Below, piece after piece: positions 47,226 to 56,957 of a DNA stretch of 64,000 nucleotides. The DNA lies in contig JAILCQ010000044.1 of NCBI GenBank assembly GCA_024679955.1, positions 21,198-85,197 on the forward strand. The letters run 5' to 3'. Under the pieces are notes generated by a model. The model worked only from the letters and a program-made list of their open reading frames with translations. It ran no database searches and had not been told where the DNA came from. Positions within the stretch are counted from its first letter, which is position 1; each line of letters opens with the position of its first letter. A program made the position numbers and the translations under genes. The stretch is from Bacillota bacterium (GTDB taxonomy: Bacteria > Bacillota > Dehalobacteriia > UBA4068).

Positions 47226-48689
47226 TCATAAACCTACGGCCTGATTGAATTCGTTGATCAAACGGTCGATTTCCCCGGCCTGTTGATGGACGTTTTGCCA
47301 GTAGCCGGGATAGTCGTACCATTGGGCGTTCAGTTCCGCCAGATCTTTGCCTTGCTGCTCGATCCAGGTATAGTATTTGAGATTGTGGATGCGCTTCTTT
47401 TGCGGATAGGTCAGCTCCAGCATATTGTCGCAGCGCTGTCCCTGCAGGCGGCAGCCGAAATCATAGGCGGCTTTGGTCTGGGTGTAGTCCCCCTCCTGCT
47501 CCTGCAGTTCCGCCAGGCGGGAGCCGTAAAAAGCAATGCTGTCGGTGAGCACCGTGGCCACCACGTCGTTTTCGTCCATCTCGTAATATTTGGCCATTTT
47601 GATGGCGCACAGCAAATTGGCGATGCCGGATATGCCCAGCCAGGACAGTTTACCCAATATCTCTTCGTCCACATGGGCTTCCTGGGCCAGATATTGCAGC
47701 CCCGCCGCCTCGTTGAACAGGCGCAGCAGGTTTTGGCTGTCCGCGTCGTCGATGGCGATGACCATGTCGGTATTGCGCACATTGTGTATCCAGGGCACAT
47801 GCTTGTCGCCGATGCCCTCGATGCGGTGATCGCCGTAGCCGTTTTGCAGCAGGGTGGGGCATTGCAGGGCTTCGCCCACCGCCAGCTTGGCCTGGGGATA
47901 CTTGTCCTTGATGTAATCCCCCGCCCCGGTAGAGCCGGAAGAACCGGAGGTAAAGCACACCCCGGCCAGGCGGCCCTTTTCCCCTTTCACCTGCAAAAAG
48001 GCTTCTTCCAGGGCCGGGCCGGTCACGGCGTAATGCCACAGATGATTGCCCAGCTCTTCAAATTGATTGAAAACCACCACGTCGTCTCGGGTGCGTTTCA
48101 GCTCCCAGGTTTTGTCGAATATTTCTTTGACATTGCTTTCGCAGCCCGGCGTGGCGATGACTTCTCCGGCGATTTTCGACAGCCATTCAAAGCGCTCCCG
48201 GCTCATGCCCTGGGGCAGAATGGCAATGGAGGAGCAGCCCAGCAGCAGGGAATTGTAAGCGCCGCCCCGGCAATAATTGCCGGTGGAGGGCCATACCGCT
48301 TTGTGCCGGGTGGGATCGAATTGGCCGGTGACCAGCCGGGGAACCAGGCAGCCGTAGGAAGCCCCCACTTTATGGCAGCCGGTAGGGAACCATTTGCCGC
48401 TCAAGGCGACGATTTTCGCTTTTACCCCGGTGAGAGAGGATGGGAAACAAACGGCGTTGACCCCGCCGATGCCGCCGCCGCTTTCCTTGGCTTCGTTGTG
48501 CCAATGGATGCGGAACAGATTCAGGGGATCCACATCCCACAGCCCCACGGCGGCCAACCGTTCTTTCACGGGACCGGCTATGGTTTCCGGATGGGCCATT
48601 TCCGCCAGGGTAGGCAGAACGATGCCTCTTTCCCTGGCCAGTTTTACGGTTCTTTGCAGAACGGTTTGATTTATGCTTAGATCTATCAT
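47226..48689 (-). CDS. Fold-type II PLP-dependent enzyme (cysteine synthase/diaminopropionate lyase-like superfamily)
   Basis: GCHKVGASYGCL PLP-lysine region, WPSTGNYCRGGAYNSLLLGCSSIAILPQGMSRERFEWL, SGSSGSTGAGDYIKDKYP; ATG 48689 behind AAGGAG. Confidence 0.75.
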   Translation of the reverse strand: MIDLSINQTVLQRTVKLARERGIVLPTLAEMAHPETIAGPVKERLAAVGLWDVDPLNLFRIHWHNEAKESGGGIGGVNAVCFPSSLTGVKAKIVALSGKWFPTGCHKVGASYGCLVPRLVTGQFDPTRHKAVWPSTGNYCRGGAYNSLLLGCSSIAILPQGMSRERFEWLSKIAGEVIATPGCESNVKEIFDKTWELKRTRDDVVVFNQFEELGNHLWHYAVTGPALEEAFLQVKGEKGRLAGVCFTSGSSGSTGAGDYIKDKYPQAKLAVGEALQCPTLLQNGYGDHRIEGIGDKHVPWIHNVRNTDMVIAIDDADSQNLLRLFNEAAGLQYLAQEAHVDEEILGKLSWLGISGIANLLCAIKMAKYYEMDENDVVATVLTDSIAFYGSRLAELQEQEGDYTQTKAAYDFGCRLQGQRCDNMLELTYPQKKRIHNLKYYTWIEQQGKDLAELNAQWYDYPGYWQNVHQQAGEIDRLINEFNQAVGL

Positions 48690-48985
48690 GGGCAAGCTCC
48701 TTTTTTACAGCGGTTGATCGTTTATGCCGCTTTGTTTATTTTATTAGGAAGTTACACCAATTATATACAGGGGCCGCTAAAAAAGCAAGGGAAGAAGCGA
48801 GGGAAAAGGCCCGGCGGAAAAATATCGGCGGCAAAAGCAGGAAAAGGCAAACGGATTGAGAATAAGCCGCTAAAAGTACATCTTGCAAAACCTGTTTTCC
48901 CCGGGAAATCTTTTACGGCGTATCCGGGACATACAGGTCGTATCGTAGTTCTGTTCGTATTTTGTCCGTTTTTCAGGAGGAACAT

Positions 48986-50059
48986 ATGACACTGCGCATC
49001 CAAAAACAACAAAGCGTAATGCAGGAACAAGGTTGGCAGGCTTTTTTGGTTTCCGCACCGGAAAACGTCCGCTATTTAAGCGGCTATACCGGGGACGAAG
49101 CCTGGCTGTTCCTGCCCGTGCAGGGGCAGGCTTCTTTGATCACCGATTTCCGCTACCGGGAACAGGCGGAAGCGGAATGCCCGGCCTGCCGGGTGCTTAT
49201 GCATAGCCGTCCCCAGCCCACCTTTTATCAAGTGCTGGCCGAATTGACCGCCGGCTGCGGCAATCTGGCCCTGGAAGGGGACGTGGTTACCTTTAATGAA
49301 TACCAAAAACTGGCCCAGGCCCTGCCGCAAACGCAGTTGATCGCCACCCAAGGGGTCACGGAGCGCCTGCGTTTGGTCAAAGATGCGGCGGAGCGGGAAA
49401 CCATTGCCCAAGCCTGCCAAAAAACCCTGCAGGTATGGGAACAGACCCGGCAATGGCTGCGGCCGGGGGTGACGGAAGCCCAGGCCGCCCGCTATATCGA
49501 CGAGCGGATCCGGGATATGGATTGCCAGCCCGCTTTTCCCACCATTGTCGCAGCCGGCGTCAACGGTTCTTTGCCCCACCATCAGCCCGACGGCGGCAAG
49601 GTCTTGGCCTCCGGGGAAATGGTGACCATGGATTTCGGCTGCCGCTGGCAGGGCTATTGCAGCGATATCACTCGCACCGTGGCTTTGGGCCGGCCCTCCC
49701 GGCAAATGGCCGCTATCTATCAGATCGTCCTGGAGGCCCAGTTGGCCGGGGTGGCGGCGCTGGGGCCCGGCGTCAGCGGCAAGGAGGCGGACGCGGTTGC
49801 CCGCGATTATATCCAGGCGGCGGGCTACGGCCCCCAATTCGGTCACGGGGCCGGACACGGCTTTGGCCTGCAGATTCATGAGTCGCCCACTTTGTCCCCG
49901 GCGGGTACGGAGGCCCTGCCGCCCCATTGCTTCGTCACCATGGAGCCGGGGATTTATGTGCCGGGTTTGGGGGGCGTGCGCATCGAGGATAGCCTGGAGA
50001 TCACGGAAAACGGCGCCCGCAATTTGTTCGGCGACGACAAGTCTTTGTTTTGCCTCTGA
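48986..50059 (+). CDS. M24 family Xaa-Pro aminopeptidase-like protein
   Basis: MTLRIQKQQSVMQEQGWQAFLVSAPENVRYLSGYTG; VTMDFGCRWQGYCSDITRTVALG; GHGAGHGFGLQIHESP; MEPGIYVPGLGGVRIED; RBS AGGAGG. Confidence 0.92.
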   Translation: MTLRIQKQQSVMQEQGWQAFLVSAPENVRYLSGYTGDEAWLFLPVQGQASLITDFRYREQAEAECPACRVLMHSRPQPTFYQVLAELTAGCGNLALEGDVVTFNEYQKLAQALPQTQLIATQGVTERLRLVKDAAERETIAQACQKTLQVWEQTRQWLRPGVTEAQAARYIDERIRDMDCQPAFPTIVAAGVNGSLPHHQPDGGKVLASGEMVTMDFGCRWQGYCSDITRTVALGRPSRQMAAIYQIVLEAQLAGVAALGPGVSGKEADAVARDYIQAAGYGPQFGHGAGHGFGLQIHESPTLSPAGTEALPPHCFVTMEPGIYVPGLGGVRIEDSLEITENGARNLFGDDKSLFCL

Positions 50060-50112
50060 GCCGGCGGCAACGGCGGTAAACCGTAAGCAGGGTAAGTAGA
50101 GGAGGAATACAG

Positions 50113-53031
50113 ATGAACGACAGAATGACGCCTTTATCTTTCGACCGTCTCATGGAGAGGGTGTTCCGGGAATACCGGGAACAGGGGGAGATCCTGGGCG
50201 TATCCCCCGTCTATCGCGCCCCCCAAGGCGGCGGCATGCCCTTTTTGGGCAGGCGGCTGGAAACGCCCTTGGGGCCGGCGGCCGGGCCTCACAGCCAAAT
50301 GGCCCCCAATCTGCTGGCGGCCTATGCCGCCGGGGCCCGCTTTTTCGAGCTGAAAACGGTGCAGGTGGTGGACGGCGCGGATCTGCCGGTGGAAAAGCCC
50401 TGCATCCTGGCGGAGGATGAGGGCTATAACGTGGAATGGTCCACCGAGCTTACCGTGGAGCAGGCCCTGGCGGAATATGTCAAAGCCTGGTATGCCATGA
50501 AATTGCTCAGCCGGGAATGGGAATTGGGCGACGCCGGCGGGTTTCTGTTCAATATGAGCGTGGGCTACGACCTGGCGGGCATCACCGGCCCCAAGATCAC
50601 CGCTTTTATCGACGGCCTGCAGAATGCCGGAGATTTGCCGGTGTGGCGGGAATGTGAAGAATGGGCCTTGTCCCATTTGTCCCGGTTTGAACGGGTGGAC
50701 GCCGCCTATGTGGCCGCTATCGACCGGCAGGTTTGCCGCTCCGTCACCGTTTCTACCCTGCACGGCTGTCCGCCCCAGGAGATCGAGGCCATTGCCGCCT
50801 ATCTGCTGCGGGAAAAGAAGCTGCATACCTATGTCAAGCTGAACCCCACCCTGTTGGGCTATGATTTTGTCCGGGATACCCTGGACCGGCTGGGCTTTGA
50901 CAATATCGTCCTGGCGGAGGCTGCCTTTGCCCAGGATCTGCGCTTTGACGACGCCGTGCCCATGCTGCGCCGCCTGTTGGCGGCCGCCGGTGAACAGGGC
51001 TTGACCTTCGGCGCGAAGCTCTCCAATACCCTGCCTACGGAAAACCGCACCCGGGTATTGCCCGGCCGGGACGCCTATATGTCCGGCCGCGCCCTCTTTC
51101 CCTTGACCGCCGCTTTGGCGGCCCGCCTGTCCCAGGCCCTGGCAGGGGCTTTGCCCATCTCCTATTGCGGCGGCGGGGAATTGTATAATCTCGTCCCCCT
51201 GTTGCAGGCCGGTTTGGCCCCGGTCACTCTGGCCACACCTTTGCTGAAGCCCGGCGGCTATTCGCGTCTGTATCAAATGGCCCTGGCCTGCGAGGCGGCG
51301 GGGCATATCCCGCCGTCGGTGGACGTCCGGGCAGCCCAGGCCCTGGCCGAGGAAGCCCCAAAGCAGGAGTATTACCGCAAACAGCCGGGAGAACGGCGGC
51401 CCCGGAAGCTGGCCGGCCCGCCGCCGCTGGCCGGTTGCTTTGCCGCGCCCTGCCAGAACAATTGTCCGCTGGAACAGGATATTCCCGGTTATCTCCAGGC
51501 TATGGCGGCGGGAGATGCGGCCAAAGCCTTGGCGATCATATGCCGCCGCAACCCGCTGCCCTTCATCACCGGCAGCATTTGTCCCCACACCTGCGAAAGC
51601 GGCTGCAATCGCCGGTATCTGGATCGCGCTTTGGCCATTCGCCGCTTGAAACTGCAGGCGGCGGAAGCCGGTTATGACGAGTTTGTGCGGAACCTGCCGC
51701 CGGTACGGGCAAACGGCCGCAAAGCGGCGGTGATCGGCGGCGGCCCGGCGGGCATGGCGGCGGCCTATTTTCTGGCCGAAGCCGGTTTCGAGACCCATCT
51801 TTTTGAAAAAGAGGCCCAGCTGGGCGGGTTGATCCGCCAGGTGATCCCCGGCTTTCGCATCGACGGCCGGGCCATAGACCGGGACGCCGCCTTATTGGCC
51901 GCCCGGGGAGTGAGCGTCCACACCGGCAGTCTGGCGCAGGATATCGCCTCCCTGCTGGAGCAGGGCTTCGCCCCGGTGATGGTGGCCGTAGGCGCGCCGC
52001 TGGCCAAGCCCCTGGCCTTGCAGCGGGGCCAGGCCATGCCGGCCCTGGATATGCTGCGGCAATATAAGCAAGCTCCGGAAAGCCTGCGCCTGGGCCGCCG
52101 GGTGGCGGTGGTAGGCGGCGGCAATACGGCCATCGACGCGGCCCGGGCGGCTCTGCGTCTCCCCGGCGTGGAGCAGGTGACTATCCTTTATCGCCGGGAC
52201 GCCGCTTCCATGCCGGCCCATGGGGAAGAGATAGCCGCCGCCCTGCAGGAAGGGGTGGTCATACAAGAGCAGGTACTGCCCGTGGGCCTGGAAAACGGCA
52301 TGGCCCATTGTGAAAAAATGGTTTTACAGCCGCAAAAAGGCGGCAGGCCCCGGCCCCAGCCCAGCGGCGAATATGTGGATTTCCCGGCGGATACGCTCAT
52401 CGCCGCCCTGGGCCAGGAAACGGATAGCCGCCTCTACGCCGCCCTGGGCGTGCCCCTGGGCGCAGACGGCCTGCCGGCGGCGGATGAAAACGGCCGGGTG
52501 GCGGAAGACGTTTATGTGATCGGCGATGGGGCCCAGGGCCCCGGCACCGCCACGGAGGCGGTGGCTTCCGCCCTGCGGGGCGTGACGGCCGCCTGCGGCG
52601 GGGCCTTCGCCGCCGGGACTGGCCGGACCCCCGTCGGTGCGGCCAGAGGCCTGCGGCGGGAAAGACAGGCGGACGTCCGGGAAGAAAGCGCCCGCTGCTG
52701 GGGCTGCGCCGGTTTTTGCGGCCTCTGCGCCGAGGTCTGTCCCAACCGGGCCAATGTGGCGGTGGATACCTCTATCGGCAGGCAAATCGTCCATCTGGAC
52801 GCTCTGTGCAACGCCTGCGGCAATTGCGCCGCCTTTTGCCCTTATGAGGAAGCGCCCTACCTGCATAAATTTACCGTTTACGCCAATGCGGAAGAATTTG
52901 CCGCCGGTGAAAATCCGGGCATGTGCTATGACGAAGACGGCGGTCTGCTGCTGCGGGCGGCGGCGCAAGACCGGCCGGCGGCGGATGCCATTGCCAGCGC
53001 CATCCGGGAAAAGTACCCCGATTTATTGTAA
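50113..53031 (+). CDS. ygfK: YgfK-like putative oxidoreductase (annotated elsewhere as putative selenate reductase subunit): DHOD-like N-term, GltD-like flavoprotein, C-terminal 4Fe-4S
   Basis: RLETPLGPAAGPHSQMAPNLLAAYAAGARFFELKTVQVVDG; CFAAPCQNNCPLEQDIPGYLQ; AAVIGGGPAGMAAAYFLAEAGFETHLFEKE; CWGCAGFCGLCAEVCPNR..CNACGNCAAFCPYE. Confidence 0.88.
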   Translation: MNDRMTPLSFDRLMERVFREYREQGEILGVSPVYRAPQGGGMPFLGRRLETPLGPAAGPHSQMAPNLLAAYAAGARFFELKTVQVVDGADLPVEKPCILAEDEGYNVEWSTELTVEQALAEYVKAWYAMKLLSREWELGDAGGFLFNMSVGYDLAGITGPKITAFIDGLQNAGDLPVWRECEEWALSHLSRFERVDAAYVAAIDRQVCRSVTVSTLHGCPPQEIEAIAAYLLREKKLHTYVKLNPTLLGYDFVRDTLDRLGFDNIVLAEAAFAQDLRFDDAVPMLRRLLAAAGEQGLTFGAKLSNTLPTENRTRVLPGRDAYMSGRALFPLTAALAARLSQALAGALPISYCGGGELYNLVPLLQAGLAPVTLATPLLKPGGYSRLYQMALACEAAGHIPPSVDVRAAQALAEEAPKQEYYRKQPGERRPRKLAGPPPLAGCFAAPCQNNCPLEQDIPGYLQAMAAGDAAKALAIICRRNPLPFITGSICPHTCESGCNRRYLDRALAIRRLKLQAAEAGYDEFVRNLPPVRANGRKAAVIGGGPAGMAAAYFLAEAGFETHLFEKEAQLGGLIRQVIPGFRIDGRAIDRDAALLAARGVSVHTGSLAQDIASLLEQGFAPVMVAVGAPLAKPLALQRGQAMPALDMLRQYKQAPESLRLGRRVAVVGGGNTAIDAARAALRLPGVEQVTILYRRDAASMPAHGEEIAAALQEGVVIQEQVLPVGLENGMAHCEKMVLQPQKGGRPRPQPSGEYVDFPADTLIAALGQETDSRLYAALGVPLGADGLPAADENGRVAEDVYVIGDGAQGPGTATEAVASALRGVTAACGGAFAAGTGRTPVGAARGLRRERQADVREESARCWGCAGFCGLCAEVCPNRANVAVDTSIGRQIVHLDALCNACGNCAAFCPYEEAPYLHKFTVYANAEEFAAGENPGMCYDEDGGLLLRAAAQDRPAADAIASAIREKYPDLL

Positions 53032-53088
53032 AAACAATCTTATACATGTATTCTGCTCCCCGCCGCTTTTGGCGGCGGACGGATATAG

Positions 53089-53130
53089 GCCCCGGCGATC
53101 CGGCTCCTGCTGCGGTTTGCCGGGGCTTTT
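53089..53130 (+). terminator. Putative terminator after ygfK
   Basis: GCCCCGGC...GCCGGGGC followed by TTTT. Confidence 0.5.
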
Positions 53131-53212
53131 GTAGCTCCGCCCCTGGTGGGGGCCGTCGGCTACGGCCGGGGGAACCGCCGGAAAAAACAGGAAAATTTTT
53201 TCCACGGAGTTG

Positions 53213-53241
53213 TTGACGGGCTAAAATATATGTGTTATGAT
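53213..53241 (+). promoter_or_regulatory. Sigma-A-type promoter for rpoBC
   Basis: TTGACG-17 nt-TATGAT, about 160 nt ahead of rpoB. Confidence 0.75.
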
Positions 53242-53402
53242 AAAGAATGCTGTTAATGTGGGATAGTGCCGTAATGTACCTGTCACAGCGCAAAGCCCCG
53301 TTTTCTGTAAGCGGCATTTTCCGCCTGCCGGCGGCCATGCCGGGGCGGATCGATACAAGCAATGTTATGGGCGCGTCATTTTGATGAGGAGTGAGGAATT
53401 TA

Positions 53403-56400
53403 ATGAAGTATCCCGTCAGCCTGGAACAAAGGGAAAGAAGAAGCTATGCCCGTATTGCGGAAGTTCTGGAAATGCCCAATTTGATCGAAGTGCAAAAAAG
53501 ATCCTATCAGCAGTTTTTGGATGTAGGATTGAAGGAAATCTTTCAAGATGTTTCGCCGATCGCCGATTTTACCGGCAATCTGGTTCTGGAGTTTACCGAT
53601 TATTCTTTTGGAGAACCCAAATACGACGTGGAAGAATGTCGGGAACGGGACGCTACCTATGCCGCGCCTTTGCGGGTAAAGGTCCGTTTGATCAATAAAG
53701 AGTCCGGGGAAGTGAAGGAGCAGGAAGTTTTTATGGGCGACTTCCCTTTGATGACGGAAAAAGGCACCTTTATCATCAACGGCGCCAAGCGTGTTATCGT
53801 CAGCCAGCTGGTCCGTTCCCCCGGCGTATATTTTCATATCAACGCCGACGCCAACGGAGACAAGCTGTACGGGTCTACCCTGATCCCCAACCGGGGCGCT
53901 TGGCTGGAATTGGAAACCGACGCTTTGGGCAATGTCTATGTCCGGGTGGACCGGATGCGCAAGATCCCGGCTACGGTTTTGATCCGCGCCCTGGGCTATG
54001 CCACCAATGAAGAGATTTTGGATCTGTTCGACAACCATCCGGCCATCCGTCTGACTTTGGCCAAGGATCCCTGCGGCGAAAGCGAAGAAGAAGCCCTGGT
54101 GGAGATCTACAAACGGCTGCGTCCCGGCGAACCGCCTACGGTGGATTCCGCCCGGATGCTGCTGTACGGCTTTTTCTTCGACCCGAAGCGCTATGATCTG
54201 GGCAATGTGGCCCGCTATAAATTGAACAAAAAATTAAAACACAATATCCTCAAACGCATCAACGACGCCGGCGAAGTGTGGAGCGACGAGCACCAGGCTT
54301 ATGTGCCCACGGATGACCCGCCGGCCTATAACGACTATATCCGCTATTTGACCAAGCCGGACATCATCGAAACCGTCCGCTATTTCCTGCGGCTGATCGA
54401 CGGCATGGAAGAAGCGGACGACATCGACCATCTGGGCAACCGCCGCCTGCGCAGCGTCGGCGAATTGCTGCAGAATCAGTTCCGCATCGGCCTTTCCCGT
54501 ATGGAACGGGTGGTGCGGGAACGGATGACCATTCAGGACGTGGAATCCATCACCCCCCAGGTGCTGGTGAACATCCGTCCGGTGGTGGCCGCCATCAAAG
54601 AGTTCTTTGGTTCCTCCCAGCTTTCCCAGTTTATGGATCAAACCAATCCTTTGGCCGAATTGACCCACAAACGGCGTCTTTCCGCCCTGGGCCCCGGCGG
54701 TTTGTCCAGGGAGCGCGCCGGTTTTGAAGTCCGGGACGTGCATCACAGCCACTACGGCAGGATGTGCCCCATCGAAACGCCGGAAGGCCCCAACATCGGC
54801 CTGATCGGCTCCCTTTCCACCTATGCCCGGATCAATGAATTCGGCTTCATCGAAACCCCCTACCGGCGGGTGGAAAACTGCCATGTTCTGGACCAGATCG
54901 ACTATCTGTCTGCCGACGAAGAAGACAAATACGTGGTGGCCCAGGCCAACGAGCCTTTGGATGAAAACAATTGCTTCATCAATCAGCGTTTGAACATCCG
55001 CTACGGCGATTTGATCGCGGTGCGCCCCGCCTCCCAGGCCCAATATATGGACGTCAGCCCCAAACAGCTGGTGTCCGTGGCCACCGCCCTCATCCCCTTC
55101 CTGGAACACGACGACGCCAACCGGGCCCTGATGGGCGCCAACATGCAGCGCCAGGCCGTGCCTTTGCTGGTGGCGGACGCCCCCTATGTGGGCACCGGCA
55201 TGGAATACAAGGCGGCCATCGACTCCTTCGTAGGGGAGATCGCCCGCCACGACGGGGTGGTGCAGCGGGTCACCGGCGATGAGATCATCATCGCCGCCGA
55301 CGACGGCACCCTGGAAAGGCATAAATTGCTGAAATTCCAACGTTCCAACCAGGGCACCTGCGTCAATCAGAAGCCCATCGTCCTCAAAGGGCAGCGGGTG
55401 ACCAAAGGACAGCCCATCGCCGACGGCCCCTCTACCGATCTGGGCGAACTGGCCCTGGGCCGCAATGTGCTGATCGCCTTTATGACCTGGGAAGGCTACA
55501 ATTATGAGGACGCCATCCTGCTTTCGGAAAAACTGGTCAAAGAAGATTATTTCACCTCTATTCATATAGAAGAATACGAATGCGACGCCCGGGATACCAA
55601 ACTGGGCCCGGAAGAAATCACCCGGGATATCCCCAATGTGGGCGAAGATATCTTAAAGGATTTGGACGAAAACGGCATCATCCGCATCGGCGCGGAAGTG
55701 CAGCCCGGCGACATCCTGGTGGGCAAAGTCACCCCCAAGGGCGAAACCGAGCTGACGGCGGAAGAACGCCTGCTGCGGGCGATTTTCGGCGAAAAAGCCC
55801 GGGAAGTGCGGGACACTTCTTTGCGGGTGCCCCATGGGGAAAACGGCAAAGTGGTGGACGTGAAGATATTCTACCGGGATCGGGGCGACGAGCTCTCCCC
55901 CGGCGTCAATCAGCTGGTGCGCATCTATGTGGCCCAGAAAAGAAAGATTTCCGTAGGCGACAAAATGGCCGGCCGCCACGGCAACAAAGGCGTGGTCTCC
56001 CGGATATTGCCCCAGGAAGATATGCCTTTCCTGCCGGACGGTACGCCTATCGAGATCGTGCTGAACCCCCTGGGCGTGCCTTCCCGTATGAATATCGGGC
56101 AGGTATTGGAATGCCACCTGGGCTGGGCCGCCAAAACCCTGGGCATTTATGTGGCCACCCCGGTATTTGACGGGGCCAGCGAAACCGATATCATCGATAC
56201 CCTGGTGGAAGCCGGCTTGCCGGCGGACGGCAAAACCGTGCTTTATGACGGACGTACCGGCGAGCCCTTCGACAATAAAATCACCGCCGGCTATGTGTAT
56301 ATGCTGAAATTGGCCCACCTGGTGGACGACAAGATCCACGCCCGTTCCACCGGCCCCTACTCCTTGGTGACCCAGCAGCCCTTGGGCGGCAAGGCCCAGT

Positions 56401-56912
56401 TCGGCGGCCAGCGCTTCGGCGAAATGGAGGTTTGGGCGCTGGAGGCCTACGGCGCGGCCTATACCCTGCAGGAGATCCTGACGGTGAAATCCGACGATAT
56501 CGTAGGCCGGGTGAAAACCTACGAAGCCATCGTCAAAGGGGAGAACGTGCCCGAACCCGGCGTGCCCGAATCGTTCAAGGTTTTGATCAAAGAATTGCAA
56601 AGCCTGTGCATGGACGTTTCCGTGCTGAACGACAAGGACGAACCCATCGAGATCCGGGAAGACGACGACGATATCGTGGAAACGGCCAAAGAATTGGGGC
56701 TGGATGTGGGCGAGCTGAAGCCCGTCCTGCCGGAAGCCCCGGAGAACGAGGCCGCGTACGCGGAAAATTTACTGGATGAAGAATTGGCGGAAGACGACGA
56801 AAACGACGAAAACGACGAAAACGACGAAGACGACGATATCGATCTGAACCGTTTGCAAATGCCCCAGCCATTGGACGATGAGTTGACATTGGATTTGGAC
56901 GAGGATTTTTGA
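53403..56912 (+). CDS. rpoB: RNA polymerase beta subunit
   Basis: [66 protein letters not shown]. Confidence 0.98.
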   Translation: MKYPVSLEQRERRSYARIAEVLEMPNLIEVQKRSYQQFLDVGLKEIFQDVSPIADFTGNLVLEFTDYSFGEPKYDVEECRERDATYAAPLRVKVRLINKESGEVKEQEVFMGDFPLMTEKGTFIINGAKRVIVSQLVRSPGVYFHINADANGDKLYGSTLIPNRGAWLELETDALGNVYVRVDRMRKIPATVLIRALGYATNEEILDLFDNHPAIRLTLAKDPCGESEEEALVEIYKRLRPGEPPTVDSARMLLYGFFFDPKRYDLGNVARYKLNKKLKHNILKRINDAGEVWSDEHQAYVPTDDPPAYNDYIRYLTKPDIIETVRYFLRLIDGMEEADDIDHLGNRRLRSVGELLQNQFRIGLSRMERVVRERMTIQDVESITPQVLVNIRPVVAAIKEFFGSSQLSQFMDQTNPLAELTHKRRLSALGPGGLSRERAGFEVRDVHHSHYGRMCPIETPEGPNIGLIGSLSTYARINEFGFIETPYRRVENCHVLDQIDYLSADEEDKYVVAQANEPLDENNCFINQRLNIRYGDLIAVRPASQAQYMDVSPKQLVSVATALIPFLEHDDANRALMGANMQRQAVPLLVADAPYVGTGMEYKAAIDSFVGEIARHDGVVQRVTGDEIIIAADDGTLERHKLLKFQRSNQGTCVNQKPIVLKGQRVTKGQPIADGPSTDLGELALGRNVLIAFMTWEGYNYEDAILLSEKLVKEDYFTSIHIEEYECDARDTKLGPEEITRDIPNVGEDILKDLDENGIIRIGAEVQPGDILVGKVTPKGETELTAEERLLRAIFGEKAREVRDTSLRVPHGENGKVVDVKIFYRDRGDELSPGVNQLVRIYVAQKRKISVGDKMAGRHGNKGVVSRILPQEDMPFLPDGTPIEIVLNPLGVPSRMNIGQVLECHLGWAAKTLGIYVATPVFDGASETDIIDTLVEAGLPADGKTVLYDGRTGEPFDNKITAGYVYMLKLAHLVDDKIHARSTGPYSLVTQQPLGGKAQFGGQRFGEMEVWALEAYGAAYTLQEILTVKSDDIVGRVKTYEAIVKGENVPEPGVPESFKVLIKELQSLCMDVSVLNDKDEPIEIREDDDDIVETAKELGLDVGELKPVLPEAPENEAAYAENLLDEELAEDDENDENDENDEDDDIDLNRLQMPQPLDDELTLDLDEDF

Positions 56913-56957
56913 TCGATCGCTGACAACGGGTAGTGAAACGCGAAAGGGGCGCTGGTA

